64,000 nt of DNA from NCBI RefSeq assembly GCF_014076495.1, contig NZ_CP043575.1:930001-994000 (forward strand). The letters run 5' to 3'. Below are positions 18,727-28,985 of the stretch, piece after piece; within the stretch, counting starts at the first letter, position 1; each line of letters starts with the position of its first letter. Source of the DNA: Comamonas koreensis (GTDB taxonomy: Bacteria > Pseudomonadota > Gammaproteobacteria > Burkholderiales > Burkholderiaceae_C). The notes under the pieces were generated by a model. It was not told the origin of the DNA. It ran no database searches and saw only the letters and a program-made list of their open reading frames with translations. The translations under genes were made by a program, and so were the position numbers.

Positions 18727-18998
18727 ATTAAAAAGGGTCGGTAAAAACTGCTTCTGTCGCCTTTACATGGTTCACAGAGTGGAAGGTCGGTTTTAAGTTT
18801 CCGCCTGCCACCATAAATGTATTGTAAACAAATAAATAATTTGTTTCATTACGTTATCATTCGTCGAATTAATCAGTGAGCGTTAGGCGATAGTACATCG
18901 TTTTGAATGCCGTTGCGCGTAAGTGAATGCTAGCGACGGGTGATGACGCAGTATAAACCCTTATGAATTCCCGAGTTCCATCGGTCTTTCTGCAGGTT
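18727..18998. other. AT-rich gene-free stretch downstream of glnE
   Basis: About 270 bp with no plausible reading frame, markedly AT-rich around 18800-18870 in contrast to the rest of the window. It separates the glnE stop from the candidate RNA and may hold that RNA's promoter. Nothing else is recognised. Confidence 0.5.
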
Positions 18999-21734
18999 TT
19001 ATGCGGTCTGTAACACCGTTGCCCACAGCGTTCGCACCGTCTGCTGCTCTTCGAGCAAAGCCGTCTCAGGCACCTGGGTGGGCGCCTCGTTCAGCCTGGC
19101 CAAATGTTGCACACGGCGCAATGCGCGGTAGGCATTCGCACTCGCCTCGCCCATGCCTTCGGGCAGCAAACCGGCACTTTCGGCACGGCGCAGCAAGGTG
19201 ATGTTGCCCAGGTTGGGACGCAATTGGGGATTGCAAGCCGAATGCAGCAAAACCAGGTACTGCACGGCAAACTCCACATCCATCATGCCGCCCACGCTGT
19301 GCTTGACATCGAACAAGCCAGCGGGCACCGCATGGGCGCTGCGCACGCGCTCGCGCATGGTGGCGATCTCGCTGCGCAGCGCTGGCGCGTCGCGTGGGGC
19401 AGTGATCACCGCTTCGCGCACCGCATCAAAGCGGGCCGCCAGCGCAGGGCTCCCCAGCACAAAGCGGGCGCGCGTCATCGCCTGGTGCTCCCAGGTCCAG
19501 GCGGTGTTGCTGCCGCGCTGCTGCTGGTAGTTGGCGTAGGAGTCAAAGCTGGTGACCAGCAGGCCGGAGTTGCCGTTGGGGCGCAGCGCCGTGTCGATCT
19601 CGAACAGGTCGCCTTCGCCGGTCTTGACGGTGAGCCAGCTGATGAGCTTGCGCACAAAGGCCGAATAGACCTCGGGTGCGCGCTCGTCGTCGTCGTCGAA
19701 GACAAAGACGATGTCCAGGTCGCTGCCATAGCCCAGTTCCTTGCCGCCGAGCTTGCCGTAGCCGATGATGCCGAACTGCGGCTCGGCGCGGTGCGCGCTC
19801 TTGAGCCGGCCCCAGCACCAGCGCGTGGTCACGCGCAGCACGGCATCGGCCAGTGCCGAGAGGTCATCGGCCACCTGCTCGACCGTGATCTGCTGCTCGA
19901 TGTCGCGCGCCAAGGTGCGGAAGGTCTCGGCATGGTGGGCGCGGCGCAGCAGGTTCAGCAGGTTCTCGTCATCGTCTTCGGCGGTGGATTGCAGCGCGGC
20001 ACGGCGCCGCTCCAGATCCGCCTCAAACTCCTGCGGGTTGAAGCGCTCATGCATCAGTGCATCGCTGGCCAGCTCGTCGATGACGCCGGGGTGCTGCAGC
20101 ATGTAGCGGGCCGGCCATTTGGCCGCGCCCAGCATGTGCATCAGTTTTTCATGCACGGCCGGGCGCTCCTGCAGCATGGCCAGGTAGCTTTCGCGGCGCA
20201 GCAGCGATTCCATCCAGTCGGCCAGCCGCACCGCGGCGATCTCGCTGACCTGGCCCTGGCTGAGCCACTGGGCCGTGCGCTGCAGCAGCAAAACCAGGCG
20301 CCCCAGGCCCGCATCGCTCAGGTAGCTGTAGCGGGGATTGCGCTGCCACTGCAGCACGCGCTCGCGCACCGCCTCGGGCAGCTTGGGCAGCACGGTCTCC
20401 AGTTCGGGCGCGCTGGCAGCGGCCCCCTTGGCGCCGCCGCATTGGCCGCTCTTGCAGGCTTCGTTGCCGCCCAGCAGTTTGTCAAACTCCTGTGCGACCA
20501 GCTCGCGGTGCGCATCGAGCTGGTGCAAGAAGCGGCACTCGTCGTCATAGCCCAGCGTCTGGGCCATCCACCGCAGGTCGTCATCGCGCGTGGGCAGCAC
20601 ATGGGTCTGCTGGTCGTCCAGGTACTGGATGCGGTGCTCCACCTTGCGCAGAAAGATATAGGCCTCGGCCAGGGCCTGTGCGGTTTCGGGCGCCATCAGG
20701 TTGGCGCGCTCCAGGCGGGGCAGGGCCTCCAAGGTGGCGCGGCAGCGCAGCTCGGGGAACTGGCCGCCTCGCACCACCTGCAGCAGCTGCACGATGAACT
20801 CGATCTCGCGGATGCCGCCGCGCGAGAGCTTGACGTCATTGGCGCGCTCGGGGTGGCCCGCGCTGCGCTTGGCCGCATGCTCGCGGATCTGGCGGTGCAG
20901 GCTGCGCAGCGAATCGAAGACCGCGTAGTCGAGGTAGCGGCGGAACACAAAGGGCAGCACCGCGCCGCGCAGCGCCTGCACATTGGGGCTGCGGATATCG
21001 GCCAGTGGCGCCACGATGCGGCTCTTGAGCCAGGCAAAGCGCTCCCACTCGCGGCCATGGGTCTGCAGGTAGTCTTCCAGCGCCGCGACCGAGATGGCGG
21101 CCGGGCCGGAGTTGCCATTGGGCCGCAGCATCAAGTCCACGCGGAACACAAAGCCGTGCTCGGTGGTCTCGCCGATCAGCTGGTAGATCAGCTTGATCGC
21201 GCGGATGAAGTACTCATGGTTGCTGAGCTTGCCCCGGCCATCGGGCTGGCCCTGGGTCTCGCCCTCTTGCTCGTAGATATAGATCAGGTCGATGTCGCTG
21301 GAGACATTGAGCTCGCGCGCGCCCAGCTTGCCCATGCCGATCACCCACAGCTGCACCGGGTTGCCATCGGCATCACGCGGGGCGCCATGGCGGCTGTCCA
21401 GCTCAGCCCGGGCGGCGGTGCAGGCCGCGTCCAAGGCCAGCTCGGCCAGCTCGGTCACGCCCTGGGTGATGGTCTGCAGATCGGCCTGCTCGTCGCAGTC
21501 CAGGTGCACCAGGCGCTCCATCACCAGCTGGCGAAGAATGCGCAGCGCAGCGCCCAGTGCATAGCCCTGGGCCTGCAGCGCAGCCAGGGTCGGTGCCATC
21601 GTGGCATGCGTGGGGGGGCCGCTGGGCAGCAGGTCGAGCAAACCCTCGTAGCGGCGGTGCAGGCGCTGGACGAAGCGCGAATGCTCAGACAGAGGCAGGC
21701 TGGCCTGCGGGGGCGTGATATCCGTGTGTGCCAT
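18999..21734 (-). CDS. glnE: Bifunctional glutamine synthetase adenylyltransferase/deadenylyltransferase
   Basis: 911 residues, near the usual 940. Two nucleotidyltransferase domains are visible: the N-terminal one with NVSSDIDLIYIYE (deadenylylation) and the C-terminal one with GYGSDLDIVFVFDDDD (adenylylation), each followed by a helical PII/glutamine-sensing region. The enzyme adds AMP to, or removes it from, glutamine synthetase in response to PII (GlnB) and glutamine, setting nitrogen assimilation. ATG 21734 starts 115 bp from the divergent yhdP gene. Confidence 0.97.
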   Translation of the reverse strand: MAHTDITPPQASLPLSEHSRFVQRLHRRYEGLLDLLPSGPPTHATMAPTLAALQAQGYALGAALRILRQLVMERLVHLDCDEQADLQTITQGVTELAELALDAACTAARAELDSRHGAPRDADGNPVQLWVIGMGKLGARELNVSSDIDLIYIYEQEGETQGQPDGRGKLSNHEYFIRAIKLIYQLIGETTEHGFVFRVDLMLRPNGNSGPAAISVAALEDYLQTHGREWERFAWLKSRIVAPLADIRSPNVQALRGAVLPFVFRRYLDYAVFDSLRSLHRQIREHAAKRSAGHPERANDVKLSRGGIREIEFIVQLLQVVRGGQFPELRCRATLEALPRLERANLMAPETAQALAEAYIFLRKVEHRIQYLDDQQTHVLPTRDDDLRWMAQTLGYDDECRFLHQLDAHRELVAQEFDKLLGGNEACKSGQCGGAKGAAASAPELETVLPKLPEAVRERVLQWQRNPRYSYLSDAGLGRLVLLLQRTAQWLSQGQVSEIAAVRLADWMESLLRRESYLAMLQERPAVHEKLMHMLGAAKWPARYMLQHPGVIDELASDALMHERFNPQEFEADLERRRAALQSTAEDDDENLLNLLRRAHHAETFRTLARDIEQQITVEQVADDLSALADAVLRVTTRWCWGRLKSAHRAEPQFGIIGYGKLGGKELGYGSDLDIVFVFDDDDERAPEVYSAFVRKLISWLTVKTGEGDLFEIDTALRPNGNSGLLVTSFDSYANYQQQRGSNTAWTWEHQAMTRARFVLGSPALAARFDAVREAVITAPRDAPALRSEIATMRERVRSAHAVPAGLFDVKHSVGGMMDVEFAVQYLVLLHSACNPQLRPNLGNITLLRRAESAGLLPEGMGEASANAYRALRRVQHLARLNEAPTQVPETALLEEQQTVRTLWATVLQTA

Positions 21735-21849
21735 AGCGCTTTATCGACAATGTCCTGCGGCAGACCTGTTCAAATGCTCACATATGCAACGCGAGCGAGG
21801 GACTTGCCGCGGGTCATAATTTCGCTTTCCCCTTACTGATTGGACTCGA

Positions 21850-24800
21850 TTGACTGTGCGCGCGCCCCGATTGCTCAAGCTCGCTGCCAAGCTGGTGCAA
21901 TGGTCGCTGGGCTTATTGCTGGGCTTGGTGCTGCTGATGGCCATGGCCGTGGCGGCGCTGCATTGGTGGATTGTGCCCCGTATCAATGACTTTCGCCCGC
22001 AAGTGGAATCTAGGCTATCGCAGGCGCTGGGGGTGCCGGTGCGCATCGACCGCCTGCAGGCCGATGGCAACAACAGTCTGGTGCCTGCGATTGCGGTGCA
22101 GGGCCTGCGCATCGCGCAGCCCGATGGCTCTGCCGGGTTTACCCTGGATACGATCCAGGTCGCCTTGTCGGTGCCGTCACTGTTGCGACTGCGGGCCGAG
22201 CAGATCGTCATCAACGCGCCGCAGTTGACGGTGCAGCGCGCCGCTGACGGCAGTGTGCGCGTGGCCGGTGTGCTGGTGGAAACATCGCAGAACCAGGACA
22301 GCGGCAGTGCCGCCGACTGGCTGTTTCGCCAGCGCGAAGTCCTGGTCCAGGGCGGCAGCATCACCTGGGATGACCAGCTGCGCGGTCTGCCGCCTGTCAC
22401 CTTCAGCGACGTGCATCTGCTGCTGCGCAACCCCGGCCTGCGCCATGAATGGCAACTGCGTGTGCGCCCGCCCGAGGACTGGGGCGACGCGCTGGAGCTG
22501 CGCGGCCGCATGCACCAGCCCATCTGGGCGCTGCACGATGGCCGCTGGAAGCACTGGAGTGGCCAGCTCTACCTAGAGGCGCTCCAGCTCAATGCCGCAG
22601 CGATGGCGCCCTACCTGCCGCCGGCGATGGGCCTGCAGCAAGGCCAGGGCTCGGCGCGCCTCTGGCTCGATGTGACGCGCGGCAAGCTCAGCAACGGCAC
22701 GGCCGATGTGGCCTTGCGCGATGTGGGCGTGCGCCGCCAAGCTGCGGCGGCCAGCGATGACAAAGCGGCGCAGGGCACGGTGCTGCTGCTGCGCTCGGTG
22801 CAGGGACGCATCGGCGGCGCCGCCGATGACAGCGGCTTTCGCGTGCTGACGGAGAACCTGGCGGTGGAGTCGGCCAACGGCGAGCAATGGCCCGGTGGCA
22901 GCGCCCGCATCAACCATGTCTATGCCCAGGGCAAGCAGCCCAGCGAGACGGAAGCCAGTGCCAAGTCGCTCGATATTGCCTCGCTGGCTCAGCTGGCGCG
23001 GCTGCTGCCCATCCCCGACAACGCCCGCCAGTGGTTGCAGAGCAACCGGCCCGCCGGCCTGATCCGCAGCGCATCGGCCCATTGGCGTGGCGACATGGAT
23101 ACCTTGCAGGACTGGCAGGTCAAGGCCGATGTGGGCCAGCTGGCCTTTGGCATGCCGGCTGCCGCGCCACGCGCCAATGCGGCGCGCGACAGCCATGGCG
23201 GCCTGGTGCTGGCGGGCGGGCAGCCGCATGTGGGCCTGCGCGGGCTGGATCTGACGATTGATGCGCGGGCCGGTGGCGGCCAGGCCAAGATGGCCTTTGC
23301 CGATGGCGCGCTCTACCTGCCGTCGGTGTTTGAAGACCCGCAGGTCCCCATCACCTCGGCCAGCACCCAGCTGCAGTGGACGGTGCAGGGCGAGCATATC
23401 CAGATGCAGTCCGAGCGGCTGGAGTTTGCCAATGCGCATGCGGCCGGCCATGCGCGCTGGTCCTGGCAGACGGCCGACCCGCAGAAGACGGGGTCCCACT
23501 CGCGCTTTCCTGGCATCCTGCAGCTCAAGGGCATGCTCGAGCGGGCCGATGGCACCCAGGTGCACCGCTATTTGCCGCTGCACATTCCACCCGATGCACG
23601 CCACTATGTGCGCGATGCCGTTCTGGCCGGCCAGGCCAGCAATGTGCAGTTCGAGATCAACGGCGATCTGTGGGAAGTGCCTTTCCCCGATTCGCGCCAC
23701 GGCCTGTTCCGCATCGTGGCACCCGTGCGCGATGTGCGCTATGCCTATGTGCCCAACTCGCACCTGCACCCCGGCGAAAAGCCCTGGCCGGAGCTCAACC
23801 GCCTCTCGGGCGAGCTGGTGTTTGAGGGCAATGGCATGCAGGTCAACAAGGCCAAGGGCATTCTGGACAGCAACCAGCGCATCGTGGTCGACCAGACCAG
23901 TGCCCAGATTCCCGACTTCCATGCCACGCGCGTGCTTGTCAATGCACAGGCCAATGGGCCCTTGGCCGATATGCTGGCCACCGTGCGCGGCAGCGCGATT
24001 GATGCGCTGACCCAGCAGGCACTGGCGCAGACCCAGGCCGATGGTGATGCCCAACTGCAGCTCAAGCTCGACCTGCCGGTGCATGACATGGCCCAGGCCA
24101 AGGTCGATGGCAAGGTGCTGCTGCCGGGCAACCGTATCCAGTTCCATGATGACTCGCCGGTGGTCGACAAGGTTACCGGCGCGGTGCAGTTCTCCGAGCA
24201 TGGTTTTGCGCTGCAGGAGCTGCAGGGCCAGGCGCTGGGCGGTGCGGTCAAGTTCTCCGGTGGCATGGATGTCAGCGGCCTGCCCGCTGGCGCGGACCAT
24301 GGCCCCCGCCTTAAGGTGCGCGCCAATGGCGTGGCCACGGCCGACGGCCTGCTGCGCGCCAAGGAACTGGGCCCGGTGGTGCAGCTGGCGCAACTGGCCC
24401 AAGGCCAGGCCGCCTACCAGTTGGACATCAGCATGGCCCAGGGCGTGCCGCTGGTGGAGGTGCGCAGCGATCTGGCCGGTATGGCCCTGGCGCTGCCGGT
24501 GCCGCTGAAAAAGGCGGCCGATGAGGTCTGGCCGACGCACTTTGCCAGCACCGTGCCGGAGGCGGCGCCGTCAGCGCTGGTGCGGCAGAACATGCAGCTC
24601 GATGTGGGTGGGCGCCTGCAGCTGCGCTATGTGCGCGATATCAGCAGCGATGACAAGGTGCCCGACAAGGTGGTCAGTGGCGTGCTGCGCCTGGGCGCCG
24701 GCGCGCTGACCTTGCCGGCCAAGGGCGTGATTGCCGAGGTGCAGTTGCCGCAGGTCGATGTGCAGGAGTGGCAGGCGCTGGCCCAGCGCCTCAAGGCCAT

Positions 24801-26028
24801 GGCGCCGGCACAGAAGACGACTGTGGCAGAGGGCGCAGCGGCCGCAGGGGCGGCCCCCCCTGCGTCGCCCGCCGATGGCGACGCCTATGCCGCCTTTTTG
24901 CCCGACCACTGGGATATCCGCCTCGATACCGTGCAGGTGCGCGGCATGGATATCCACAACCTGCACCTGAGCGGCTCGCGCACGGGGCCGCGCTGGCGCA
25001 GCCAGGTCAGCTCCAGCCTGCTCGACGGCCAGCTGGAGTACGAGCAGGAGGCCAAGGGCCCGGGCACCATCCGCGCGCGGCTGAGCCAGCTGCGTGTGGG
25101 CCAGGAGGGCGCCGACAGCAAGGCCGCCGCCAGCCAAGATGACGCGCTGGGCCAGGAGCCCGGGCAGCTGCCGGCGCTCGATGTGGTGGTGGAGGACCTG
25201 CGCTGGCGCCAGCATTCGGTGGGCCGGCTGGAGGTTCAGGCCGTCAACCAGCGCCAAGCGGACAAATCCTGGTGGCAGCTGAAAAACATGGTGCTCTCGA
25301 ACGATGCCGCCAGCCTGCACGCCAGTGGCGACTGGGGTGCCCAGCGCAGCAGCAGCGGCGGGCGCCGTACCGAGCTGGAAATGCGCCTGGACCTGAAGGA
25401 CACCGGCGCGCTGCTGGGCCGCCTGGGCATGGCCGGTGTGGTGCGCCAGGGCAAGGGCTCGGTGCAGGGGCGCATCGGCTGGACGGGCAGCCCCGTGAGC
25501 CCGGACTACACCAGCATGGACGGCAAGCTGCATATCGATGTCGGCCAGGGCCAGTTTCTGAAGGTGGAGCCCGGTGCGGCCAAGCTGCTGGGCGTGCTCA
25601 ACCTGCAGGCCTTGCCGCGCCGGCTGACCCTGGATTTCAAGGACGTGTTCAGCGCAGGCTTTGGCTTTGACTTTGTGCGTGGCGATGTGCTGGTGAGCGA
25701 TGGCGTGGCCTCGACCACGAACATGCAGATGAAGGGCGTGACCGCTGCCGTGCTGCTCGAAGGCAGCGCCAACCTGCGCGATGAAACGCAGGACCTGCAT
25801 GTGGTTGTCATCCCCGAGCTGAACACCACGACGATGGCGCTGGTGACCACCGCCATCAACCCGGTCATCGGCATTGGCACCTTCCTGGCCCAGGCCTTGT
25901 TCAAGGGGCCGCTGACGCAGGCGGTGACCCAGGAGTTCGAGGTCAGCGGCTCCTGGTCGGAGCCCGAGGTCAAGCGCGTGGGCCGCAGGCAGGAAGCGGA
26001 CAGCAACGCGGTGGGCACCCCGCATTGA
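21850..26028 (+). CDS. YhdP family AsmA-like protein
   Basis: 1392 residues, somewhat longer than E. coli YhdP (1266). One N-terminal membrane helix (LVQWSLGLLLGLVLLMAMAVAAL) anchors a very long periplasmic part of repeating beta-groove type, ending in the conserved AsmA-like C-terminal domain (TLDFKDVFSAGFGFDFVRGD; NPVIGIGTFLAQALF). YhdP, TamB and YdbH are thought to bridge the two membranes and carry phospholipids outwards. The start is uncertain: TTG 21850 or GTG 21856, neither with a clear ribosome site. The order glnE, yhdP, nitrilase gene is probably conserved in the group. Confidence 0.88.
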   Translation: MTVRAPRLLKLAAKLVQWSLGLLLGLVLLMAMAVAALHWWIVPRINDFRPQVESRLSQALGVPVRIDRLQADGNNSLVPAIAVQGLRIAQPDGSAGFTLDTIQVALSVPSLLRLRAEQIVINAPQLTVQRAADGSVRVAGVLVETSQNQDSGSAADWLFRQREVLVQGGSITWDDQLRGLPPVTFSDVHLLLRNPGLRHEWQLRVRPPEDWGDALELRGRMHQPIWALHDGRWKHWSGQLYLEALQLNAAAMAPYLPPAMGLQQGQGSARLWLDVTRGKLSNGTADVALRDVGVRRQAAAASDDKAAQGTVLLLRSVQGRIGGAADDSGFRVLTENLAVESANGEQWPGGSARINHVYAQGKQPSETEASAKSLDIASLAQLARLLPIPDNARQWLQSNRPAGLIRSASAHWRGDMDTLQDWQVKADVGQLAFGMPAAAPRANAARDSHGGLVLAGGQPHVGLRGLDLTIDARAGGGQAKMAFADGALYLPSVFEDPQVPITSASTQLQWTVQGEHIQMQSERLEFANAHAAGHARWSWQTADPQKTGSHSRFPGILQLKGMLERADGTQVHRYLPLHIPPDARHYVRDAVLAGQASNVQFEINGDLWEVPFPDSRHGLFRIVAPVRDVRYAYVPNSHLHPGEKPWPELNRLSGELVFEGNGMQVNKAKGILDSNQRIVVDQTSAQIPDFHATRVLVNAQANGPLADMLATVRGSAIDALTQQALAQTQADGDAQLQLKLDLPVHDMAQAKVDGKVLLPGNRIQFHDDSPVVDKVTGAVQFSEHGFALQELQGQALGGAVKFSGGMDVSGLPAGADHGPRLKVRANGVATADGLLRAKELGPVVQLAQLAQGQAAYQLDISMAQGVPLVEVRSDLAGMALALPVPLKKAADEVWPTHFASTVPEAAPSALVRQNMQLDVGGRLQLRYVRDISSDDKVPDKVVSGVLRLGAGALTLPAKGVIAEVQLPQVDVQEWQALAQRLKAMAPAQKTTVAEGAAAAGAAPPASPADGDAYAAFLPDHWDIRLDTVQVRGMDIHNLHLSGSRTGPRWRSQVSSSLLDGQLEYEQEAKGPGTIRARLSQLRVGQEGADSKAAASQDDALGQEPGQLPALDVVVEDLRWRQHSVGRLEVQAVNQRQADKSWWQLKNMVLSNDAASLHASGDWGAQRSSSGGRRTELEMRLDLKDTGALLGRLGMAGVVRQGKGSVQGRIGWTGSPVSPDYTSMDGKLHIDVGQGQFLKVEPGAAKLLGVLNLQALPRRLTLDFKDVFSAGFGFDFVRGDVLVSDGVASTTNMQMKGVTAAVLLEGSANLRDETQDLHVVVIPELNTTTMALVTTAINPVIGIGTFLAQALFKGPLTQAVTQEFEVSGSWSEPEVKRVGRRQEADSNAVGTPH

Positions 26029-26129
26029 GCGCCCGGCCGCTGCGCTGAGTCACCTTCGATATCCGCAGGCACCGCGCCCGGTCAGCGGTTACGGATAATA
26101 GCTGCCAGTTTCTCTTGCAGGATGCATCG

Positions 26130-26945
26130 ATGAAAGTAACCGCACTCCAAATGGTGACCAGCACAGACTGGGAGCACAACCGCGCGCAGGCCTGGCAGCT
26201 GTTGCAGCAGGCGGCAGCCGCTGGTGCGGAGCTGGCGGTGCTGCCCGAGTACTTCTGCCTGATGGGCGAGCGCGATACCGACAAGCTGGCGCTGGCCGAG
26301 CCGTTTGGCGAAGGCCCCATGCAGCGGTTCCTGGCCGACAGCGCCCGCAGCCTGGGGCTGTGGATCGTTGGCGGCACCGTGCCGCTGCAGGGGCCGGACG
26401 CCGCGCATGTCTACAACAGCAGCTGCGTCTACAACCCGCAGGGCGACTGCGTGGTGCGCTACGACAAGATGCATTTGTTTTGCTATGCCAACGAGCGCGA
26501 GTCCTATGACGAACACCGCGTCATCGCGCCTGGCCATGCGCCGGTGCACTTTGACCTGCCCAGCCACGATGGCCACCGCTGGCGCATCGGCCTGAGCATC
26601 TGCTACGACCTGCGCTTTCCCGAGCTCTACCGCCTGCATGCGCAGGCGGGCGCCCAGCTGATGCTGGTGCCCAGCGCCTTTACCTACACCACAGGCCAGG
26701 CGCACTGGGAGCTGCTGCTGCGCGCGCGTGCCGTCGAGAACCTGGCCTATGTGCTGGCCGCAGCCCAAGGCGGCCAGCATGAAAACGGCCGCCGCACCTG
26801 GGGCCACAGCATGGCCATCAACCCCTGGGGCGAGGTGATGGCGCTGCAGGCGAGCGAGCCCGGCATGGTGCTGGCCGACCTGGACTGGGCGCAACTGCAG
26901 CGCTGGCGCCAGCAGCTGCCTGCCTTGCAGCACCGCGTATGCTGA
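26130..26945 (+). CDS. Carbon-nitrogen hydrolase (Nit1/Nit2-like amidase)
   Basis: 271 residues with the nitrilase-superfamily triad Glu40 (LPEYF), Lys113 (YDKMHLF) and Cys158 (SICYDLRFPELYR). It belongs to the omega-amidase/deaminated-glutathione amidase branch, which removes damaged metabolites such as deaminated glutathione or alpha-ketoglutaramate; that role is inferred from family. ATG 26130 has AGGA 10 nt upstream. The stop overlaps the start of the following histidine kinase gene (ATGCTGATG), so the two are translationally coupled. Confidence 0.9.
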   Translation: MKVTALQMVTSTDWEHNRAQAWQLLQQAAAAGAELAVLPEYFCLMGERDTDKLALAEPFGEGPMQRFLADSARSLGLWIVGGTVPLQGPDAAHVYNSSCVYNPQGDCVVRYDKMHLFCYANERESYDEHRVIAPGHAPVHFDLPSHDGHRWRIGLSICYDLRFPELYRLHAQAGAQLMLVPSAFTYTTGQAHWELLLRARAVENLAYVLAAAQGGQHENGRRTWGHSMAINPWGEVMALQASEPGMVLADLDWAQLQRWRQQLPALQHRVC

Positions 26946-28975
26946 TGGCGCATTGGGCGCAGTCGCTGGCGCAGCGCTGGCACCAGAGCTGGCGGCGTTG
27001 GTCGCTGTGGTCGGCGCTGGTGCTGCTGGTGGCGGGCACCTTGGTTACCCAGGTCTGGCTGGCCGGGCGCTATGAGATCTCTGAAGTGCAGCAGCGCCTG
27101 GACCGTGAGGCCCAAGATGCCGTCAGCGATATCCGCAGCCGGTTCAACGACAACGTCAACCGCCTGCGCAGCATGCCGCGCTATGACAGCGATGTGATGG
27201 CCTGGCAGTCGGCCGCGGCCACCATCTTGCGCAACCAGCGTGACCTGGCGCATATCGAGTGGCGCAACCCGCAGCTGCAGATCGAGGCCAGCGAGGAGTC
27301 GCCTTATTTGAACCTGCAGTGGTCGGCCATTGACCGCACCGGCATGAACACCGAGAGCCATACCGCCTGCCTGCGTGCCCGCAACACGGGAGCAGCCTCG
27401 TACGCGGGCAGCTATTTCCTGTCGCAGGGCAATGGCACCGGGCTGGAGCTGCTCGAACTGTGCGTGCCGGTGATTACTGGTGACCAGCTGCACGGCTTTG
27501 CGGTGGCCACCTACATCCTGCAGAACGTGCTGTCGGACCTGGTCAACGAGAGCCTGCGCCGCAACCATGAGCTGTCCTTCACCGAGACCGATGGCACGCG
27601 GCTGGCGATTGTCAGCACGCCCCGGCGCGGCACGCGCGTGTTCACCTCCAACCAGCTGCTCGATCTGCCCGGCGTGGCGCTGATGCTGCGGGTGGACAGC
27701 TGGCATGCGGCGCCCAATGTCTTTCCCAATGTGCTCACCGCCCTGGTCACCGGCATGTCGATCGCGCTGATCACCGTGCTGGTGGTGCTGGTGCGCGACA
27801 ACCGCCGCCGCCTGAAAGCCGAGCGCGATCTGGGTGATGCGCTGGCCTTTCGCAAGGCGATGGAAGACTCGCTGGTGACAGGGCTGCGCGCGCGCGACCT
27901 GCATGGCAAGGTCACCTATGTGAACCCGGCGTTTTGCGAGATGGTGGGCTTTTCGGCCGAGGAGATTCTGGACCCGAGCAAGGCCACGCCTTACTGGCCG
28001 CCGGAGATGGCGCCCGAATACGCGCGCCGCCAGCAGATCCGCCTGTCAGGCCATTTGCCGCCGCCGCGCGAGGGCTATGAATCGACCTTCATGCACAAAG
28101 AAGGCCGGCGCTTTCCGGTGCTGATTTTCGAGGCCCCGCTGATCAATGCCGCCGGGCTGCATACCGGATGGATGAGCGCCTTTGTCGACATGAGCGAGCA
28201 GCGCCGGGTCGAGGAGCTCTCGCGCGCCTCGCAGGAGCGCCTGCAGGCCACCGCGCGCCTGGCGACGGTGGGCGAGATGGCCTCGCTGCTGAGCCACGAA
28301 CTCAACCAGCCGCTGGCCGCGATCTCCAGCTATGCGACGGGCATCATGAACCTGCTGCCCGATGGCGCCTCGCCCGATGAGGTGCAGGAGCACCTGCCCG
28401 ATGTGCGCATGGCCGTGCAGCGCATGGCCTTCCAGGCCGAGCGGGCGGGCAAGGTCATCAAGAGCGTGCATGGCTTTGTGCGCCGGCGCGACCAGTCGCG
28501 CGAGTTTTTGCAGGCCTCCGAGCTGATGGACGCGGTATTGCCGCTGGTGCGGCTGCAGGCGCGTAAACTCTATGTCGATGTGGCCACCGAGGTCGCGCCG
28601 GGCTTGCCCGCCGTTTTCTGTGACCGGACCATGGTCGAGCAGGTGCTGCTCAACCTCAGCCGCAATGGCATGCAGGCCATGGACTATGGCGGCACGCACC
28701 CCCGGGTGCTGCAGATGCTGGTGCGGCTGGCGCCCAGCGACGATGGCCGGTCCTGGGTGGAGTTTGTCGTGGCCGATGTGGGCGAGGGCATCACCGAGGA
28801 GGTGGCCGCACGCCTCTACACCCCCTTCTTCACCACCAAGGAGGAAGGCATGGGCCTGGGCCTGAGCCTGTGCCGCACTGTGGTCGAGCAGCATGGCAGC
28901 CACTTGCGCTATCTGCCCAACCAGCCCCGCGGGACCATCTTCAGTTTTACCCTGCCAACCTGGCGCAACGATTGA
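26939..28975 (+). CDS. PAS domain sensor histidine kinase
   Basis: 678 residues. A first membrane helix (about 24-42), a periplasmic sensor region of roughly 225 residues, a second helix (about 268-288, LTALVTGMSIALITVLVVLV), a PAS domain (about 310-420), then HisKA with SHELNQPLAAISSYATG (phospho-His near 453) and an HATPase domain with NLSRNGMQAMD and GMGLGLSLCRTVVEQHG. Architecture fits the FixL/DctS group. The start may be ATG 26939 or ATG 26945; either overlaps the nitrilase gene. The partner regulator lies 10 bp downstream. The signal sensed is unknown. Confidence 0.92.
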   Translation: MLMAHWAQSLAQRWHQSWRRWSLWSALVLLVAGTLVTQVWLAGRYEISEVQQRLDREAQDAVSDIRSRFNDNVNRLRSMPRYDSDVMAWQSAAATILRNQRDLAHIEWRNPQLQIEASEESPYLNLQWSAIDRTGMNTESHTACLRARNTGAASYAGSYFLSQGNGTGLELLELCVPVITGDQLHGFAVATYILQNVLSDLVNESLRRNHELSFTETDGTRLAIVSTPRRGTRVFTSNQLLDLPGVALMLRVDSWHAAPNVFPNVLTALVTGMSIALITVLVVLVRDNRRRLKAERDLGDALAFRKAMEDSLVTGLRARDLHGKVTYVNPAFCEMVGFSAEEILDPSKATPYWPPEMAPEYARRQQIRLSGHLPPPREGYESTFMHKEGRRFPVLIFEAPLINAAGLHTGWMSAFVDMSEQRRVEELSRASQERLQATARLATVGEMASLLSHELNQPLAAISSYATGIMNLLPDGASPDEVQEHLPDVRMAVQRMAFQAERAGKVIKSVHGFVRRRDQSREFLQASELMDAVLPLVRLQARKLYVDVATEVAPGLPAVFCDRTMVEQVLLNLSRNGMQAMDYGGTHPRVLQMLVRLAPSDDGRSWVEFVVADVGEGITEEVAARLYTPFFTTKEEGMGLGLSLCRTVVEQHGSHLRYLPNQPRGTIFSFTLPTWRND

Positions 28976-28985
28976 AAGTTCAGAG

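Noticed and set aside
19104..21839. A 911-codon plus-strand frame opposite glnE, of the same length
   Set aside because: The equal length is chance; it is low-complexity (Ala/Gln/His-rich) and the minus strand encodes recognisable GlnE.
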